A DNA stretch of 64,000 bases, taken from contig CAJQTH010000008.1 in assembly GCA_905618905.1 (NCBI GenBank), positions 21,051 through 85,050 on the forward strand. Direction: 5' to 3'. The notes beneath the pieces were generated by a model. It was not told the DNA's origin. It saw only the letters and a program-made list of their open reading frames with translations, and did not search any database. The stretch is from an uncultured Candidatus Pelagibacter sp. Its GTDB lineage: Bacteria > Pseudomonadota > Alphaproteobacteria > Pelagibacterales > Pelagibacteraceae. Made by a program: the position numbers and the translations under genes. Below, one piece after another: positions 40,634 through 53,000 of this stretch. Position 1 is the stretch's first letter. Each line of letters begins with the position of its first letter.

Positions 40634-40675
40634 TTGATTACAAATCAATTGCTCTACCAGCTGAGCTATAAGGGC
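40634..40675 (-). pseudogene. tRNA-Thr relic: 5' half plus anticodon arm
   Basis: ttgattacaaatcaattgctctaccagctgagctataagggc; one mismatch to the 5' half of the intact tRNA-Thr; the 3' half is absent. Confidence 0.9.
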
Positions 40676-40708
40676 ATAACTAATTTCTATTCAGAAATCT
40701 TATACTAA

Positions 40709-41452
40709 TCAAGAATTTTTTTTCAAATAACTTAAATGATGAAACACAATCGCTGCACTATTTGAGATATTTAAGCTTTCTACATCTTTATTTATATCAA
40801 TCTTAACAAAAAAATCGGTGTACTTTCCAGTGTGTTCTCTCATACCAAAACCTTCAGATCCAAATAAAAGGACATTTTTTCCTTCCCATTTAATATCTGT
40901 AAAGTCTTTTTCTCCTCTTGCATCAAACCCATAAACCCAAAAATTCTTTTCTCTTAAATTTTTAAGTGTAGAATTTATATTTGATACCTCAAAAATGTTG
41001 ATATGTTCCATGCAACCACTTGCGGCTTTATACATAAGTTTACTATCAGATGGGAATTGTCTTTCTTTAACTATTAATCCATCTATATGAAATGAAGAAG
41101 CACTCCTAATTAATGATCCAATATTTCTTGGGTCGGTCACTTCATCAATGCAAACAAATGTTAATTTATTTTTACCTTTTATAAATTCTTTTAAGTCGGG
41201 TTGATCAATATTTTCCACTTCCGCAATGTAACCGCCGTGCATAATTTGATCTTTAGAAGTGTACTTATCTAATTCTTTTTTTGATTTAAAATAAACCTTA
41301 ACGTCCTCAAGAACATTTTTCTTTGGGTTTTTTCTATGAATATTTTTTTTACTTTCCTCTGTTAAAAAAACTTTTAAAACTTTTCTTTTTGGGTTTCTTA
41401 AAGCCTCAATAACAGCATGTTGACCAACGATTAAAAAAGATGATTTATTCAT
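40709..41452 (-). CDS. rlmB: RlmB/TrmH-family 23S rRNA/tRNA 2'-O-methyltransferase
   Basis: DEVTDPRNIGSLIRSA, LLFGSEGFGM, SLNISNSAAI. Confidence 0.9.
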   Translation of the reverse strand: MNKSSFLIVGQHAVIEALRNPKRKVLKVFLTEESKKNIHRKNPKKNVLEDVKVYFKSKKELDKYTSKDQIMHGGYIAEVENIDQPDLKEFIKGKNKLTFVCIDEVTDPRNIGSLIRSASSFHIDGLIVKERQFPSDSKLMYKAASGCMEHINIFEVSNINSTLKNLREKNFWVYGFDARGEKDFTDIKWEGKNVLLFGSEGFGMREHTGKYTDFFVKIDINKDVESLNISNSAAIVFHHLSYLKKNS

Positions 41453-41582
41453 AAATTATCATTGTTTTATACGTATTTTTCCCCATTTTCACAGTAAATC
41501 TCGTGTTGCAATTGCATAATAAAAATATATAAAACGCATGTTGTTTGAAGCTTTATTAAACAAGGGGACACTTCCCCAAAAA

Positions 41583-41668
41583 GGAGGGGTTCCAGAGCGG
41601 TCAAATGGGGCGGGCTGTAAACCCGTTGACTTCGGTCTTCGAAAGTTCGAATCTTTCCCCCTCCACCA
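41583..41668 (+). tRNA. tRNA-Tyr (anticodon GTA)
   Basis: ggaggggttccagagcgg...gggctgtaaaccc...ccccctccacca; long variable arm. Confidence 0.95.
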
Positions 41669-41714
41669 CTCAATAAAATTTTTTATGACAATGGAGTGTT
41701 ATTCTTGATGTTGT

Positions 41715-41788
41715 GCGGGTGTAGTTCAATGGTAGAACGCTAGCCTTCCAAGCTGGATGTAAGAGTTCGATTCTCTTTACCCGCTCCA
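41715..41788 (+). tRNA. tRNA-Gly (anticodon TCC)
   Basis: gcgggtgtagttcaatggtagaacgctagccttccaagct...acccgctcca. Confidence 0.95.
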
Positions 41789-41834
41789 AGAAGAAAAGAA
41801 ATTATTAATAAAACTAAACTGAGGTAAAAAAGTA

Positions 41835-43031
41835 ATGTCAAAAGAAAAGTTCGTAAGAAATAAACCACACTGTAACATTGGTACAATTGGTCATGTCGAC
41901 CATGGTAAGACAACATTAACTGCAGCGATCACAAAAGTGTTATCTGAAACAGCTGGTTCAACTGCAACTTTTACAGCGTACGATCAAATTGATAAAGCCC
42001 CTGAAGAAAAAGAAAGAGGAATTACAATTTCGACTGCTCACGTTGAATATGAAACTGACAAGAGACATTATGCACACGTAGATTGCCCAGGTCACGCTGA
42101 CTATGTAAAAAATATGATTACAGGTGCAGCTCAAATGGATGGAGCAATTTTAGTAGTTAATGCTGCTGATGGCCCTATGCCTCAAACTAGAGAACACATT
42201 CTTTTAGGAAGACAAGTTGGAATTCCTTCAATTGTTGTTTACTTGAATAAAGTTGATCAAGTAGATGATAAAGATATGATTGAACTTGTAGAAGAAGAAA
42301 TTAGAGAACTTTTAACTTCTTATAAATATCCTGGTGAAACAACTCCAATTACTAAAGGTTCCGCTTTAGCAGCTGTTGAAGGTAGAGATGATGAAATTGG
42401 AAAGAATTCAATTATAGAATTAATGAAAACTGTTGATGAATTCATTCCTCAACCAACTAGAGATGTTGATAAACCTTTCCTAATGCCTGTTGAGGATGTT
42501 TTCTCAATTTCAGGTCGAGGAACTGTTGCAACTGGTAGAATTGAATCTGGTGTTATTAAAACTGGTGAAGAAGTTGAAATCGTTGGTGTTACTGAAACTA
42601 AAAAATCAGTTTGTACTGGTGTTGAAATGTTCAGAAAACTTTTAGATTCTGGTGAAGCAGGTGATAACGTTGGTATTCTATTAAGAGGTGTTGAGCGAGA
42701 TGATATTCAAAGAGGACAAGTTCTTTGTAAAACTGGTTCAATTACCCCACATACTAAATTTGAAGCTCAGGCTTATGTACTTAAAAAAGATGAGGGTGGA
42801 AGACACACTCCTTTCTTTACTAAATACAGGCCTCAGTTTTACTTTAGAACAACTGACGTAACTGGAGAAGTTACATTACCAGCTGGAACTGAAATGGTTA
42901 TGCCTGGTGATGATGCTAAATTCACTGTTACTTTAATTACTCCAATTGCGATGAGCGAAAAATTAAACTTTGCAATTCGTGAAGGTGGTAGAACAGTTGG
43001 AGCTGGAGTAGTAACTAAAATTATAGAGTAA
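41835..43031 (+). CDS. tuf: elongation factor Tu
   Basis: [17 protein letters not shown], full length. Confidence 0.98.
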   Translation: MSKEKFVRNKPHCNIGTIGHVDHGKTTLTAAITKVLSETAGSTATFTAYDQIDKAPEEKERGITISTAHVEYETDKRHYAHVDCPGHADYVKNMITGAAQMDGAILVVNAADGPMPQTREHILLGRQVGIPSIVVYLNKVDQVDDKDMIELVEEEIRELLTSYKYPGETTPITKGSALAAVEGRDDEIGKNSIIELMKTVDEFIPQPTRDVDKPFLMPVEDVFSISGRGTVATGRIESGVIKTGEEVEIVGVTETKKSVCTGVEMFRKLLDSGEAGDNVGILLRGVERDDIQRGQVLCKTGSITPHTKFEAQAYVLKKDEGGRHTPFFTKYRPQFYFRTTDVTGEVTLPAGTEMVMPGDDAKFTVTLITPIAMSEKLNFAIREGGRTVGAGVVTKIIE

Positions 43032-43038
43032 ACTCTAT

Positions 43039-43114
43039 AGGAGTGTAGCTCAATTGGTAGAGTGCCGGTCTCCAAAACCGGAGGTTGAGGGTTCGATTCC
43101 CTCCGCTCCTGCCA
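43039..43114 (+). tRNA. tRNA-Trp (anticodon CCA)
   Basis: aggagtgtagctcaattggtagagtgccggtctccaaaaccgg...ccgctcctgcca. Confidence 0.95.
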
Positions 43115-43133
43115 ATAAGCTTAACAGTATATT

Positions 43134-43325
43134 ATGAAAAACCCGATAAAATTTATCCAAGAAGTTAAACAAGAAGCTTTTAAAGTTTCTTGGCCTACTG
43201 GAAAAGAAACAATGCAGGGTGCATTAATGGTATTTGCTATGGCAGTTATTATGTCTCTTTTCTTTTTGCTTCTTGATCAAGTGCTTAAATTTTTATTGGA
43301 AGCATTACTAAAGGTAAGTATTTAA
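43134..43325 (+). CDS. secE: preprotein translocase SecE
   Basis: FIQEVKQEAFKVSWPTGKET plus one TM; context. Confidence 0.95.
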   Translation: MKNPIKFIQEVKQEAFKVSWPTGKETMQGALMVFAMAVIMSLFFLLLDQVLKFLLEALLKVSI

Positions 43326-43855
43326 TGAAAAATTGGTATATTGTTCAATCTCACTCAAATTTTGAGAATAAGGTTGCTGGATTAATTAAAGAAGAAGCTG
43401 AAAAAGCAAAAATTTCTGATAAAATTGAAGAAATTGTTGTTCCGACACACGATGTTACTGAAGTTAAAAGAGGAAAGAGAATTCAGAGAAAAAAGAAATA
43501 CTTTCCTGGTTATGTTTTAATTAAAAGTGAAATGGATAATGATATTTATCATTTAATTAAAAATTTAAAGCGTGTTAGTGGATTTTTAGGTTCAAAAGGT
43601 ATACCCGTACCTGTTTCTGATAAAGAAATAGAAAAAATTTTAGGACAAATAAAAGATGGTGTAGCTCAGCCAAAATCTGGTATAGAATACATTATTGGTG
43701 AAAAAGTTCAGGTCGTTGACGGTCCTTTTGCATCATTCAGTGGTATGGTTGAAGATATAGATGAAGAGAAATTAAGACTTAAGGTTTCAGTTTCAATTTT
43801 TGGAAGACCAACACCAGTTGATTTAGAATATAACCAAGTAGAGAAAGCAAGTTAA
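43325..43855 (+). CDS. nusG: transcription termination/antitermination protein NusG
   Basis: [18 protein letters not shown] region [10 protein letters not shown]. Confidence 0.97.
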
Positions 43856-44280
43856 TGGCTAAAGAAATTAGTGGATACATAAAATTACAAATTATGGGTG
43901 GACAAGCCAATCCAGCTCCACCAGTTGGTCCTGCGTTAGGTCAACGTGGTATTAACATAATGGAATTTTGTAAAGCTTTTAACGATAAAACTAAGGCATT
44001 CGCTGGAAAACCAATTCCAGTTGTTATAACAGTTTATAAAGACAAAAAATTTGATTTTGAAATTAAATCACCTCCTGCATCACACTTTATTAAAGAAGCT
44101 GCTAAACTTAAAGGTGGATCAAAAGAACCTGGCAGAAGTATTGCTGGATCAATCACAAAAAAACAAGCTGAAGAAATTGCAACACAAAAAATGAAAGATC
44201 TTAACGCTCACGATCTTGAGCAAGCAGTAAAAATTATCGCAGGATCTGCTAGATCAATGGGTATAGAGGTTAAAGACTAA
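43855..44280 (+). CDS. rplK: 50S ribosomal protein L11
   Basis: [26 protein letters not shown]. Confidence 0.98.
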
Positions 44281-44969
44281 TGCCGTCAAAACGATTTAAA
44301 CAATTACCAGAAAAGACGAAAGATTTAACTGCTGATACAATTGAAATTTTATTAACAACTATTAAGAAAAATTGCACTGCAAAATTTGATGAGTCGATTG
44401 ATTTAAGTTTTCAAGTAAACAACAAGCAAAAAAAAGGTGAAGTAAACATCAGAACTATAGTTAATTTACCCGGTGGAACTGGTAAAAATGTTAAAGTAGC
44501 TGTTGTTTGTGAAGACAATAAAGCTCAAGAAGCTAAAGATGCTGGTGCTGATATAGTTGGTAGTGAAGAATTTATAGATAAAATTAAAGCAGGTGAGCTT
44601 AATTTTGAAAAATTAATCTGTACACCAGGCATGATGGTTAAGCTTTCTAAGTTAGGAAAAGTTTTAGGTCCAAAAGGGTTAATGCCAAATCCTAAATTAG
44701 GATCTGTATCTGAAGATATTAAAGAAGCTGTAACAAACGCTAAATCTGGTCAAGCAGAAATTAGAAATGATAAAGATGGAAATATTGGTGTAAGTATTGG
44801 TAAAAAATCATTTCATGATGATCAACTACTTAAGAATTTTCATGCTATTTTAGATACTTTAGAGAAAGAAAAAGGAAACCTAACTTTAAAAGATGGTTTA
44901 ATAAAAAATACTTTTGTAACGTCAAGTATGGGTGTTTCGTATAAAGTTAAATTAGGAAAAGTTATATAG
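44280..44969 (+). CDS. rplA: 50S ribosomal protein L1
   Basis: GLMPNPKLGSV signature. Confidence 0.98.
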   Translation: MPSKRFKQLPEKTKDLTADTIEILLTTIKKNCTAKFDESIDLSFQVNNKQKKGEVNIRTIVNLPGGTGKNVKVAVVCEDNKAQEAKDAGADIVGSEEFIDKIKAGELNFEKLICTPGMMVKLSKLGKVLGPKGLMPNPKLGSVSEDIKEAVTNAKSGQAEIRNDKDGNIGVSIGKKSFHDDQLLKNFHAILDTLEKEKGNLTLKDGLIKNTFVTSSMGVSYKVKLGKVI

Positions 44970-44971
44970 TT

Positions 44972-45475
44972 ATGATGAACAAGGAACAAAAAAAGAATTA
45001 TATTAGTGAAATGGAAACTCAGTTTCAGAACAATGAAGCTGTAATAGTAACACACTACCAAGGTCTTACAATGACTCAGCTTGATGAACTAAGAGGGCAG
45101 ATGAGAGAACATGGTATCAAATTTACTATAACAAAAAATAAAATTACTAAAATTGCACTTGAAAAAACTAAGTGTAAGGAACTTTCCAATTTATTTACAG
45201 GTGCTACAGCAGTAGCTTTTTCTGATGATGCTATAATGTCAGCTAGAATTTTATCAAAATTTGCAAAAACTAATGAAAATCTAAAACTTTTAGGTGGAAT
45301 TATGGGTAGCGATGTTTTAGACCAAGCTGGAGTTCAGAATGTAGCCAATTTACCAACATTAGATGAGGCTAGAGCAAATATTATAGGTATTTTAGCAGCA
45401 CCAGCGTCAAAATTTATAAGTATTTTACTTGCACGATCCGAAAAAATGAGTAATTTGACCCCAGAAAATTCTTAA
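44972..45475 (+). CDS. rplJ: 50S ribosomal protein L10
   Basis: L10 sequence and context. Confidence 0.96.
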   Translation: MMNKEQKKNYISEMETQFQNNEAVIVTHYQGLTMTQLDELRGQMREHGIKFTITKNKITKIALEKTKCKELSNLFTGATAVAFSDDAIMSARILSKFAKTNENLKLLGGIMGSDVLDQAGVQNVANLPTLDEARANIIGILAAPASKFISILLARSEKMSNLTPENS

Positions 45476-45501
45476 AAAACAACCTAAAGAGTAAAAAAAA
45501 T

Positions 45502-45867
45502 ATGCCTGATCTAAATAAAATTATTGAAGACCTATCAAGTTTAACTGTTGTTGAAGCAGCTGAGCTTTCAAAACAACTTGAGGAAAAATGGGGTGTTACA
45601 GCTATGGCTGCAGCAGCACCAGCAGCAGCAGCAGGTGGAGCAGCTGAAGAAGCTAAAGATGATTTTACAGTTATGTTAATTTCGGCTGGTGATAAAAAAA
45701 TTAACGTTATTAAAGAAGTTAGAGCCGCAACATCTTTAGGTCTTAAAGAAGCAAAAGATTTAGTTGAAGGTGCTCCAAAAGAAGTGAAATCTGGTGTTAA
45801 CAAAAAAGATGCTGAAGAACTTAAAGCTAAGTTAGAAGCAGCAGGCGCAAAAGTAGAACTTAAATAA
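45502..45867 (+). CDS. rplL: 50S ribosomal protein L7/L12
   Basis: Ala-rich hinge, [27 protein letters not shown]. Confidence 0.98.
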   Translation: MPDLNKIIEDLSSLTVVEAAELSKQLEEKWGVTAMAAAAPAAAAGGAAEEAKDDFTVMLISAGDKKINVIKEVRAATSLGLKEAKDLVEGAPKEVKSGVNKKDAEELKAKLEAAGAKVELK

Positions 45868-45889
45868 ATTAATTAGAAAGATTTTATAA

Positions 45890-45911
45890 ACTGGTTAATT
45901 TATTAGCCAGT
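45890..45911 (+). promoter_or_regulatory. hairpin in rplL-rpoB gap (possible attenuator or processing site)
   Basis: ACTGGTTAA-TTTA-TTAGCCAGT, 9 bp with one G-U pair. Confidence 0.45.
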
Positions 45912-45923
45912 GATTAGTATTAA

Positions 45924-48900
45924 ATGCAATTATCTTTTACACAGAAGAAAAATATAAGAAAAAGCTTTGGAAAGCTTACAGAAACTTTATCTATTCCAAA
46001 TCTAATTGAAGTTCAAAAAAATTCATATAAACAGCTTACAGACTTTGATAGCGAAGCTGGGGATTTATCAAAAGGATTTGATAGGGTTTTTAAAAGTATT
46101 TTTCCAATAGAGGATTTAAATGATAAAGCAACATTAGAATACGTTTCTTATAGACTTGAAAAGCCAAAATTTGATACTGAAGAATGTATCCAAAGAGGAT
46201 TATCTTTTACGTCAGCATTAAAATGTACTTTAAGATTAGTTGTCTACGAGATTGATCAAGAAAATAATACTAAAGATATTTTGTCTGCAAAAGAACAAGA
46301 AGTTTACATGGGTGAAGTGCCTATGATGACGGACAGTGGAACTTTTATAACTAATGGTGTTCAAAGAGTTGTTGTAAACCAAATGCATAGAAGTCCTGGA
46401 GTTTTCTTTGATCATGACAAAGGTAAATCACACGCAAGTGGTAAATTATTATTTAACTGTAGAGTTATTCCTAATAGGGGATCTTGGTTAGATTTAGAGT
46501 ACGATGTTAAAGATTTTTTATATTTTAAAATAGATAGAAAGAAAAAAATATTTGCTTCAACTCTTTTGATGGCTTTAGGTTTAACTAAATCTGAAATAGC
46601 TGATGAGTTTTATGCTAAAGACACTTATTCATTTGATGCAAAAGCAGGTAAGTGGAAGACAAAATTTAACCCTGTAAACTATAAAGCTAAAAATTTTTCT
46701 GAAGAAGTTACCGATGCTAAAACTGGAAACGTTATAATTAAACTTGGTGATAAAATTAATTTCTTAAGTGCAAAAAAACTAGCTACAGATGGACTTAAAG
46801 ATATTTTAGTATCTCAAGAATCTTTAATTGGAAAATATTTACATAGTGAAGTTAAAGTTAGCGACGATGAAGAAGAGGGAACCTTTGGAATTGGTACTGA
46901 GCTAAATGACACTATTATCAAACAAATTTTAGAAGCTAGCATAAACTCAATTGAGATTTCTATTACAAATTCTATCAATAAAGGACCTTATTTATTATCA
47001 ACAATATTAAATGATAAAAATAATTCTAAAAATGATGCAATTACTGAAATTTATAAAGTTTTAAGACCGGGCGAACCACCAACAGTCGAGATTGCTACAC
47101 AAATATTCAACAACCTTTTCTTTAGTTCAGATAGGTATGACCTTTCAGATGTGGGTAGAGTTAAAATGAATTCAAGATTGAGCCTTGAATGTTCTGATAA
47201 AATTACAATTTTAAGAAATGACGACATAATTGCCATTGTTCACAAAATGTTAGATTTAAGAGATGGCAAAGATGAAGTTGATGACATTGATCATTTAGGT
47301 AACAGAAGAGTAAGGTCTGTTGGTGAACTTGTTGAAAACCAAGCACGCGTTGGAGTCTACAGAATGGAAAGAGCTATTAAAGAAAAAATGACAACTCTTG
47401 ATATTGAATCAGCAATGCCACAAGATTTAATTAATGCAAAACCATTAACGGTTTCCCTTAAAGATTTTTTTGTAAGTTCACAACTTTCACAATTTATGGA
47501 TCAAACAAATCCACTATCTGAAATTACACATAAAAGAAGAGTTTCAGCTTTAGGACCAGGTGGTCTAACAAGAGAAAGAGCTGGATTTGATGTTCGTGAT
47601 GTTCACCCAACTCACTATGGAAGAATTTGTCCAATTGAAACACCTGAAGGACCAAATATTGGTTTGATTAATAGTTTGTCTACTTATGCTAAGATTAATA
47701 AATATGGTTTTATTGAAAGCCCATATAAAAAAGTAGAGAATGGTGTGGTTCAAGATAAAGTTGAATATCTATCAGCGATGGAAGAGACAAAATATACAAT
47801 CGCACAAGCTAACGCCAAACTTGATAAGAATGGAAAAATTTTAGAAGAACTTGTTCCTTGTAGAGAAAACTTAAACTTTGTTTTATCAAAACCTGAGAAA
47901 ATTGATTACATTGATGTTTCACCTAAACAGTTAGTTTCTGTAGCAGCATCTTTAATTCCTTTCTTAGAAAACGATGATGCAAACAGAGCCCTAATGGGAT
48001 CTAACATGATGAGACAAGCGGTCCCTCTTTTAAAACCAGAATCTCCATTAGTTGGTACTGGTATTGAAAGTGATGTAGCTCTTGACTCGGGTGTTACTAT
48101 TGTTGCTAATCGTGATGGTACAGTTGACAAAATTGATGGAAAAAGAATTGTAATTAAAGCAACTGAGGAAACAGATTTCTCAAAATCAGGTGTAGATATT
48201 TATAACTTACAAAAATTTAAAAGATCAAACCAAAACACATGTATTAACCAAAAACCACTTGTTAGAGTAGGTGATAAAGTTAAATCCGGTGATATTATTG
48301 CTGACGGACCATCTACTAAGCTAGGTGAATTAGCACTTGGAAAAAATGTAACTGTAGCATTTATGCCTTGGCAAGGTTACAATTTTGAAGACTCTATTCT
48401 AATTTCAGAAAGATGTGTTACAGATGATGTATTTACATCAGTTCATATCGTTGAATATGAAGTTATGGCTAGAGATACAAAGCTAGGTGAAGAAGAAATC
48501 ACTAGAGATATTCCAAATGTAAATGAAGAAGCTTTAAAAAATCTAGATGAATCTGGGATCGTTTATATTGGTGCTGAAGTAAAAGCTGGAGACATATTAG
48601 TTGGTAAAGTTACACCAAAAGGTGATTCAGCATCAGGACCTGAAGAAAAATTATTAAGATCAATTTTTGGTGAAAAAGCAATTGACGTAACTGATACATC
48701 TTTAAAAATGTCCAGAGGTAGCAGTGGAACGATTGTTGATGTCAGAGTATTTAATAGACATGGTATTGAAAAAGATGAAAGATCTATAACAATTGAAAGA
48801 GCTGAAATTGAAATTGTTCAACAAGATAAAATTGTAGAGGAAGAAATTTTAGAAAGAAGTATAAAGCAAAGAGCTAATCAGATTTTGTCTGGAGCTTCTT

Positions 48901-50015
48901 TAACAAAAAAAATTAAAGATTTCGATGAAGGTACTAAACTTGATCTTGAAACAATTAACAAAATTAGTATTAATGATATATTCAAAATAACAGTAGGTAA
49001 TGTTAATGATGAAGCAAGTATTGCCCAATTAAAAGATCAATACAATCAAGCAAAACAAGATATTCAGGAAAGATTTGAAGATAAAGTTTTAAAAATTAGA
49101 AGCGGTGATGATTTATTACCAAGTGTTATGAAAATGGTAAAAGTTTTTGTTGCGATTAAAAGAAGATTAAGACCTGGTGACAAGATGTCAGGAAGACACG
49201 GAAACAAGGGTGTAGTCAGTAAAATAGTACCTGTTGAAGATATGCCTTATAGAGAAGATGGAAGACCTGTCGATATCGTATTAAATCCACTTGGGGTTCC
49301 AAGTCGTATGAACGTAGGTCAAATCTTAGAAACACACCTTGGTTGGGCATGCAAGGAATTTGGTGAAGAAGTTAAAAAATTAGTAAATGAAAATAATAAA
49401 AAAATTGAAAAAACAGAAAAAATTTCGTCATTTCTAAAATCTGTTTACGGTAATGAAGTATTTGATGATGGAATTGACAAGTTAAACAAAACTGAGTTTA
49501 GAGATTTATGTGAAAACTTGCAAAATGGTATAGCGATTTCAACTCCTGTTTTTGATGGTGCAAAAGAAAAAGACGTTTCCGAAATGCTTGAATTAGCAAA
49601 ATTACCTACTTCTGGTCAAACAAATTTATGGGATGGTAGAACAGGTGAAATGTTTGATAGACCCGTAACAGTTGGAATTATCTATATGCTTAAATTACAT
49701 CACTTAGTTGAAGATAAAATTCACGCAAGATCTACTGGACCTTATAGTCTTGTCACTCAACAGCCATTGGGTGGTAAAGCTCAACTTGGTGGACAAAGAT
49801 TTGGTGAAATGGAAGTATGGGCTCTTGAAGCTTATGGAGCTTCGTACACATTGCAGGAAATTTTAACAGTTAAGTCAGATGATGTTGCTGGAAGAGTTAA
49901 GGTTTACGAAACAATAGTTAAAGGTGAAGAAAATTTTGAATCTGGAATACCAGAGTCGTTTAACGTTCTAGTCAAAGAAATTAAATCATTAGCTTTAAAC
50001 ATAGAATTAAATTAA
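45924..50015 (+). CDS. rpoB: RNA polymerase beta subunit
   Basis: 1363 aa; [39 protein letters not shown]. Confidence 0.99.
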   Translation: MQLSFTQKKNIRKSFGKLTETLSIPNLIEVQKNSYKQLTDFDSEAGDLSKGFDRVFKSIFPIEDLNDKATLEYVSYRLEKPKFDTEECIQRGLSFTSALKCTLRLVVYEIDQENNTKDILSAKEQEVYMGEVPMMTDSGTFITNGVQRVVVNQMHRSPGVFFDHDKGKSHASGKLLFNCRVIPNRGSWLDLEYDVKDFLYFKIDRKKKIFASTLLMALGLTKSEIADEFYAKDTYSFDAKAGKWKTKFNPVNYKAKNFSEEVTDAKTGNVIIKLGDKINFLSAKKLATDGLKDILVSQESLIGKYLHSEVKVSDDEEEGTFGIGTELNDTIIKQILEASINSIEISITNSINKGPYLLSTILNDKNNSKNDAITEIYKVLRPGEPPTVEIATQIFNNLFFSSDRYDLSDVGRVKMNSRLSLECSDKITILRNDDIIAIVHKMLDLRDGKDEVDDIDHLGNRRVRSVGELVENQARVGVYRMERAIKEKMTTLDIESAMPQDLINAKPLTVSLKDFFVSSQLSQFMDQTNPLSEITHKRRVSALGPGGLTRERAGFDVRDVHPTHYGRICPIETPEGPNIGLINSLSTYAKINKYGFIESPYKKVENGVVQDKVEYLSAMEETKYTIAQANAKLDKNGKILEELVPCRENLNFVLSKPEKIDYIDVSPKQLVSVAASLIPFLENDDANRALMGSNMMRQAVPLLKPESPLVGTGIESDVALDSGVTIVANRDGTVDKIDGKRIVIKATEETDFSKSGVDIYNLQKFKRSNQNTCINQKPLVRVGDKVKSGDIIADGPSTKLGELALGKNVTVAFMPWQGYNFEDSILISERCVTDDVFTSVHIVEYEVMARDTKLGEEEITRDIPNVNEEALKNLDESGIVYIGAEVKAGDILVGKVTPKGDSASGPEEKLLRSIFGEKAIDVTDTSLKMSRGSSGTIVDVRVFNRHGIEKDERSITIERAEIEIVQQDKIVEEEILERSIKQRANQILSGASLTKKIKDFDEGTKLDLETINKISINDIFKITVGNVNDEASIAQLKDQYNQAKQDIQERFEDKVLKIRSGDDLLPSVMKMVKVFVAIKRRLRPGDKMSGRHGNKGVVSKIVPVEDMPYREDGRPVDIVLNPLGVPSRMNVGQILETHLGWACKEFGEEVKKLVNENNKKIEKTEKISSFLKSVYGNEVFDDGIDKLNKTEFRDLCENLQNGIAISTPVFDGAKEKDVSEMLELAKLPTSGQTNLWDGRTGEMFDRPVTVGIIYMLKLHHLVEDKIHARSTGPYSLVTQQPLGGKAQLGGQRFGEMEVWALEAYGASYTLQEILTVKSDDVAGRVKVYETIVKGEENFESGIPESFNVLVKEIKSLALNIELN

Positions 50016-50017
50016 AT

Positions 50018-53000
50018 ATGAAAAAAGAATTAACAGACTTATTTAAAAATAGTGAAATTTCTGAAGCGCAAAATTTTAATAGTATTAAAATTACTTTAGC
50101 TAGTCCTGAAAAAATTAAATCTTGGACATACGGTGAAATTAAAAAACCTGAAACTATTAACTACAGAACTTTTAGACCAGAAAAAGATGGCTTGTTTTGT
50201 GCTAGAATATTTGGACCAATAAAAGATTACGAATGTTTGTGTGGTAAGTACAAACGAATGAAGTTTAGAGGAATTATTTGTGAAAAATGTGGTGTTGAAG
50301 TAACAAAATCAAACGTAAGAAGAGAGAGAATGGGTCACATAAACCTTGCTACTCCTGTTGCACACATTTGGTTTTTAAAATCATTACCCAGTAGAATTTC
50401 ATTAGCTGTTGATATGAAGCTTAAAGAAGTTGAAAGAGTTTTATATTTTGAAAATTTTATAGTTATAGAGCCTGGTATGACTACTCTGCAAAAAAACCAG
50501 CTCTTAAATGAGGAAGAGTTAGCTAAATATCAAGATGAATTTGGTGAAGAATCATTTGAAGCTGGAATAGGTGCTGAAGCTATATTGTCAATTCTTAAGT
50601 CAATGGATCTTGAGCTTGAAAGAAAACTTTTAATTAATACAATTAAAGAAACAAAATCTAAGGTTAACGAAGAAAGATCAATTAAAAGACTTAAATTAAT
50701 TGAATCATTTATTGAAACTGGTCAAAAACCTGAATGGATGATTTTAACGGTGATACCAGTTATACCACCTGAATTAAGACCTTTAGTACCATTAGATGGT
50801 GGAAGATTTGCAACATCTGATCTTAATGACCTTTATAGAAGAGTTATAAACAGAAATAATCGTCTTAAGAGATTAATGGATCTAAAAGCTCCTGACATTA
50901 TTGTTAGAAATGAAAAAAGAATGCTTCAAGAATCTGTTGATGCTTTATTTGATAATGGTCGTCGAGGAAGAGTAATTACTGGTACTGGTAAACGTCCACT
51001 TAAATCTTTAGCTGAGATGCTTAAAGGTAAGCAAGGTAGATTTAGACAAAACTTATTAGGAAAAAGAGTTGATTACTCAGGAAGATCTGTAATTGTTGTA
51101 GGTCCTGACCTTAAGCTTCATGAGTGTGGCTTACCGAAAAAAATGGCTTTAGAATTATTTAAGCCATTTTTGTATGCCAGATTAAATAAATTAGGATTAG
51201 CTTCCACAATTAAACAGGCAAAAAAATTAGTAGAAAAAGAAACCAATGCTGTTTGGGATGCGTTAGAACTTATTGTAAGAGAACACCCAGTTTTACTAAA
51301 TCGTGCACCAACGCTTCACAGACTAGGGGTTCAAGCTTTTGAACCTAAGTTAATTGAGGGAGATGCAATTGAATTACACCCATTATGTTGTGCAGCTTTT
51401 AATGCTGACTTTGATGGTGACCAAATGGCTGTTCACGTTCCTCTAAGTTTAGAGGCTCAACTAGAAGCTAGAATTTTAATGCTTTCAACGAACAACATTT
51501 TAAGTCCATCAAATGGTAAACCTATCATAGTGCCGAGTCAGGATATGATTTTAGGTCTATACTATTTATCTCAAGCACCATTTCAAACTGAAAAGCCAGA
51601 TGGTTACTTTATAAATAATAATGAAATTGAACATGCTTTATCAACGGGTCAGATAAAAGTACACTCTACTATTGTTTCAAGGTTTGAAACACTTGATGAG
51701 AAAGGTAATAAAAGAGTTGAAAAACACACAACAACTGCTGGAAGATTTTTATTAGCTAATTTATTACCAAAAAATAAAGACATTACTTTTTCAATGATAG
51801 ACAGACTGCTTCCAAAAAAAACTGTTTCAGAAATTATTGATAGTGTTTTTAGATTTTGTGGTCAGAAAACTACAGTTATTTTCTGTGATCATTTAAAAGA
51901 TTTAGGATTCAAACACGCGTTTAAAGCAGGTATTTCTTTTGGTAAAGATGACTTGGTTATTCCTGCAAACAAAGGACAATTGATTGATGACACTAAAAAA
52001 TTAATTGCTGACTATGAAAATCAATATTCAGAAGGTTTAATTACTAGAGGTGAGAAATACAACAAAGTTGTTGATGCTTGGTCAAAATGTACTGATAAAG
52101 TAGCTGGTGAAATGATGAGAGGTATTTCAGCTACTGAAAGTACTCCTGATGGCATGAAGATTAACTCAGTATTTATGATGGCGGATAGTGGAGCTAGGGG
52201 TTCAGCTGCTCAAATGAAACAGTTAGCTGGTATGAGAGGTCTTATTGCAAAACCATCTGGTGAAATTATTGAAACACCTATTATTTCTAACTTTAAAGAA
52301 GGTTTAACTGCTCTAGAATATTTTAATTCAACGCACGGAGCCAGAAAAGGTTTAGCTGATACAGCCCTAAAGACTGCAAGCTCAGGTTATTTAACTAGAA
52401 GACTTTGTGATGTAGCTCAAGACCTTACAATTTCAAAAATTAAATGTGATAATCCTGGCTTTATTGAGTTAGCAGAAATTTTAGAAGGTGGAAACGTAGT
52501 TGTGAGTTTATCAGAAAGAGCACTTGGTAGAGTTACGGCTTTTGAAGTAAAAAATCCTATTACAGGTGAAGTGGTTATTAAAAAAGAAACTATGATTGAT
52601 GAATCGGGTTGCGATAAAATTGATGCAGCTGGTGTTAAATTTATCAAAGCTTATTCAGTTATGACTTGTAGCTCTAAAATTGGTGTTTGTGCCACTTGTT
52701 ATGGAAGAGATCTATCTAGAGGAAAAATGGTTCACGTTGGTGAAGCAATTGGTATGATTTCAGCCCAATCTATTGGAGAACCTGGTACGCAGTTAACAAT
52801 GAGAACTTTCCACGTTGGTGGTACCGCTTCTGTTAAGCAAGAGTCTGAAATTGTTACAAAATCTGCAGGTACTTTGAAAATTATTAATACTAATTTATTA
52901 GAAGATTCTAAGAAAAATCTAATTGTTATGGGAAGAAACACCCAACTTTCTATTGAAGATAATAACGGTGTTCAAGTTGCAATTTATAAAGTTGCTTATG

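Noticed and set aside
41467-41673. 66-68 aa minus-strand ORF
   Set aside because: It runs antisense through the intact tRNA-Tyr gene, so it is spurious.
45604-45650. GCAGCAGCACCAGCAGCAGCAGC microrepeat
   Set aside because: Normal Ala-rich linker of L7/L12.
45414-45803. 129-aa minus-strand ORF over rplL
   Set aside because: Antisense shadow; the alanine-rich stretch comes from the L7/L12 hinge GCA/GCT repeats.
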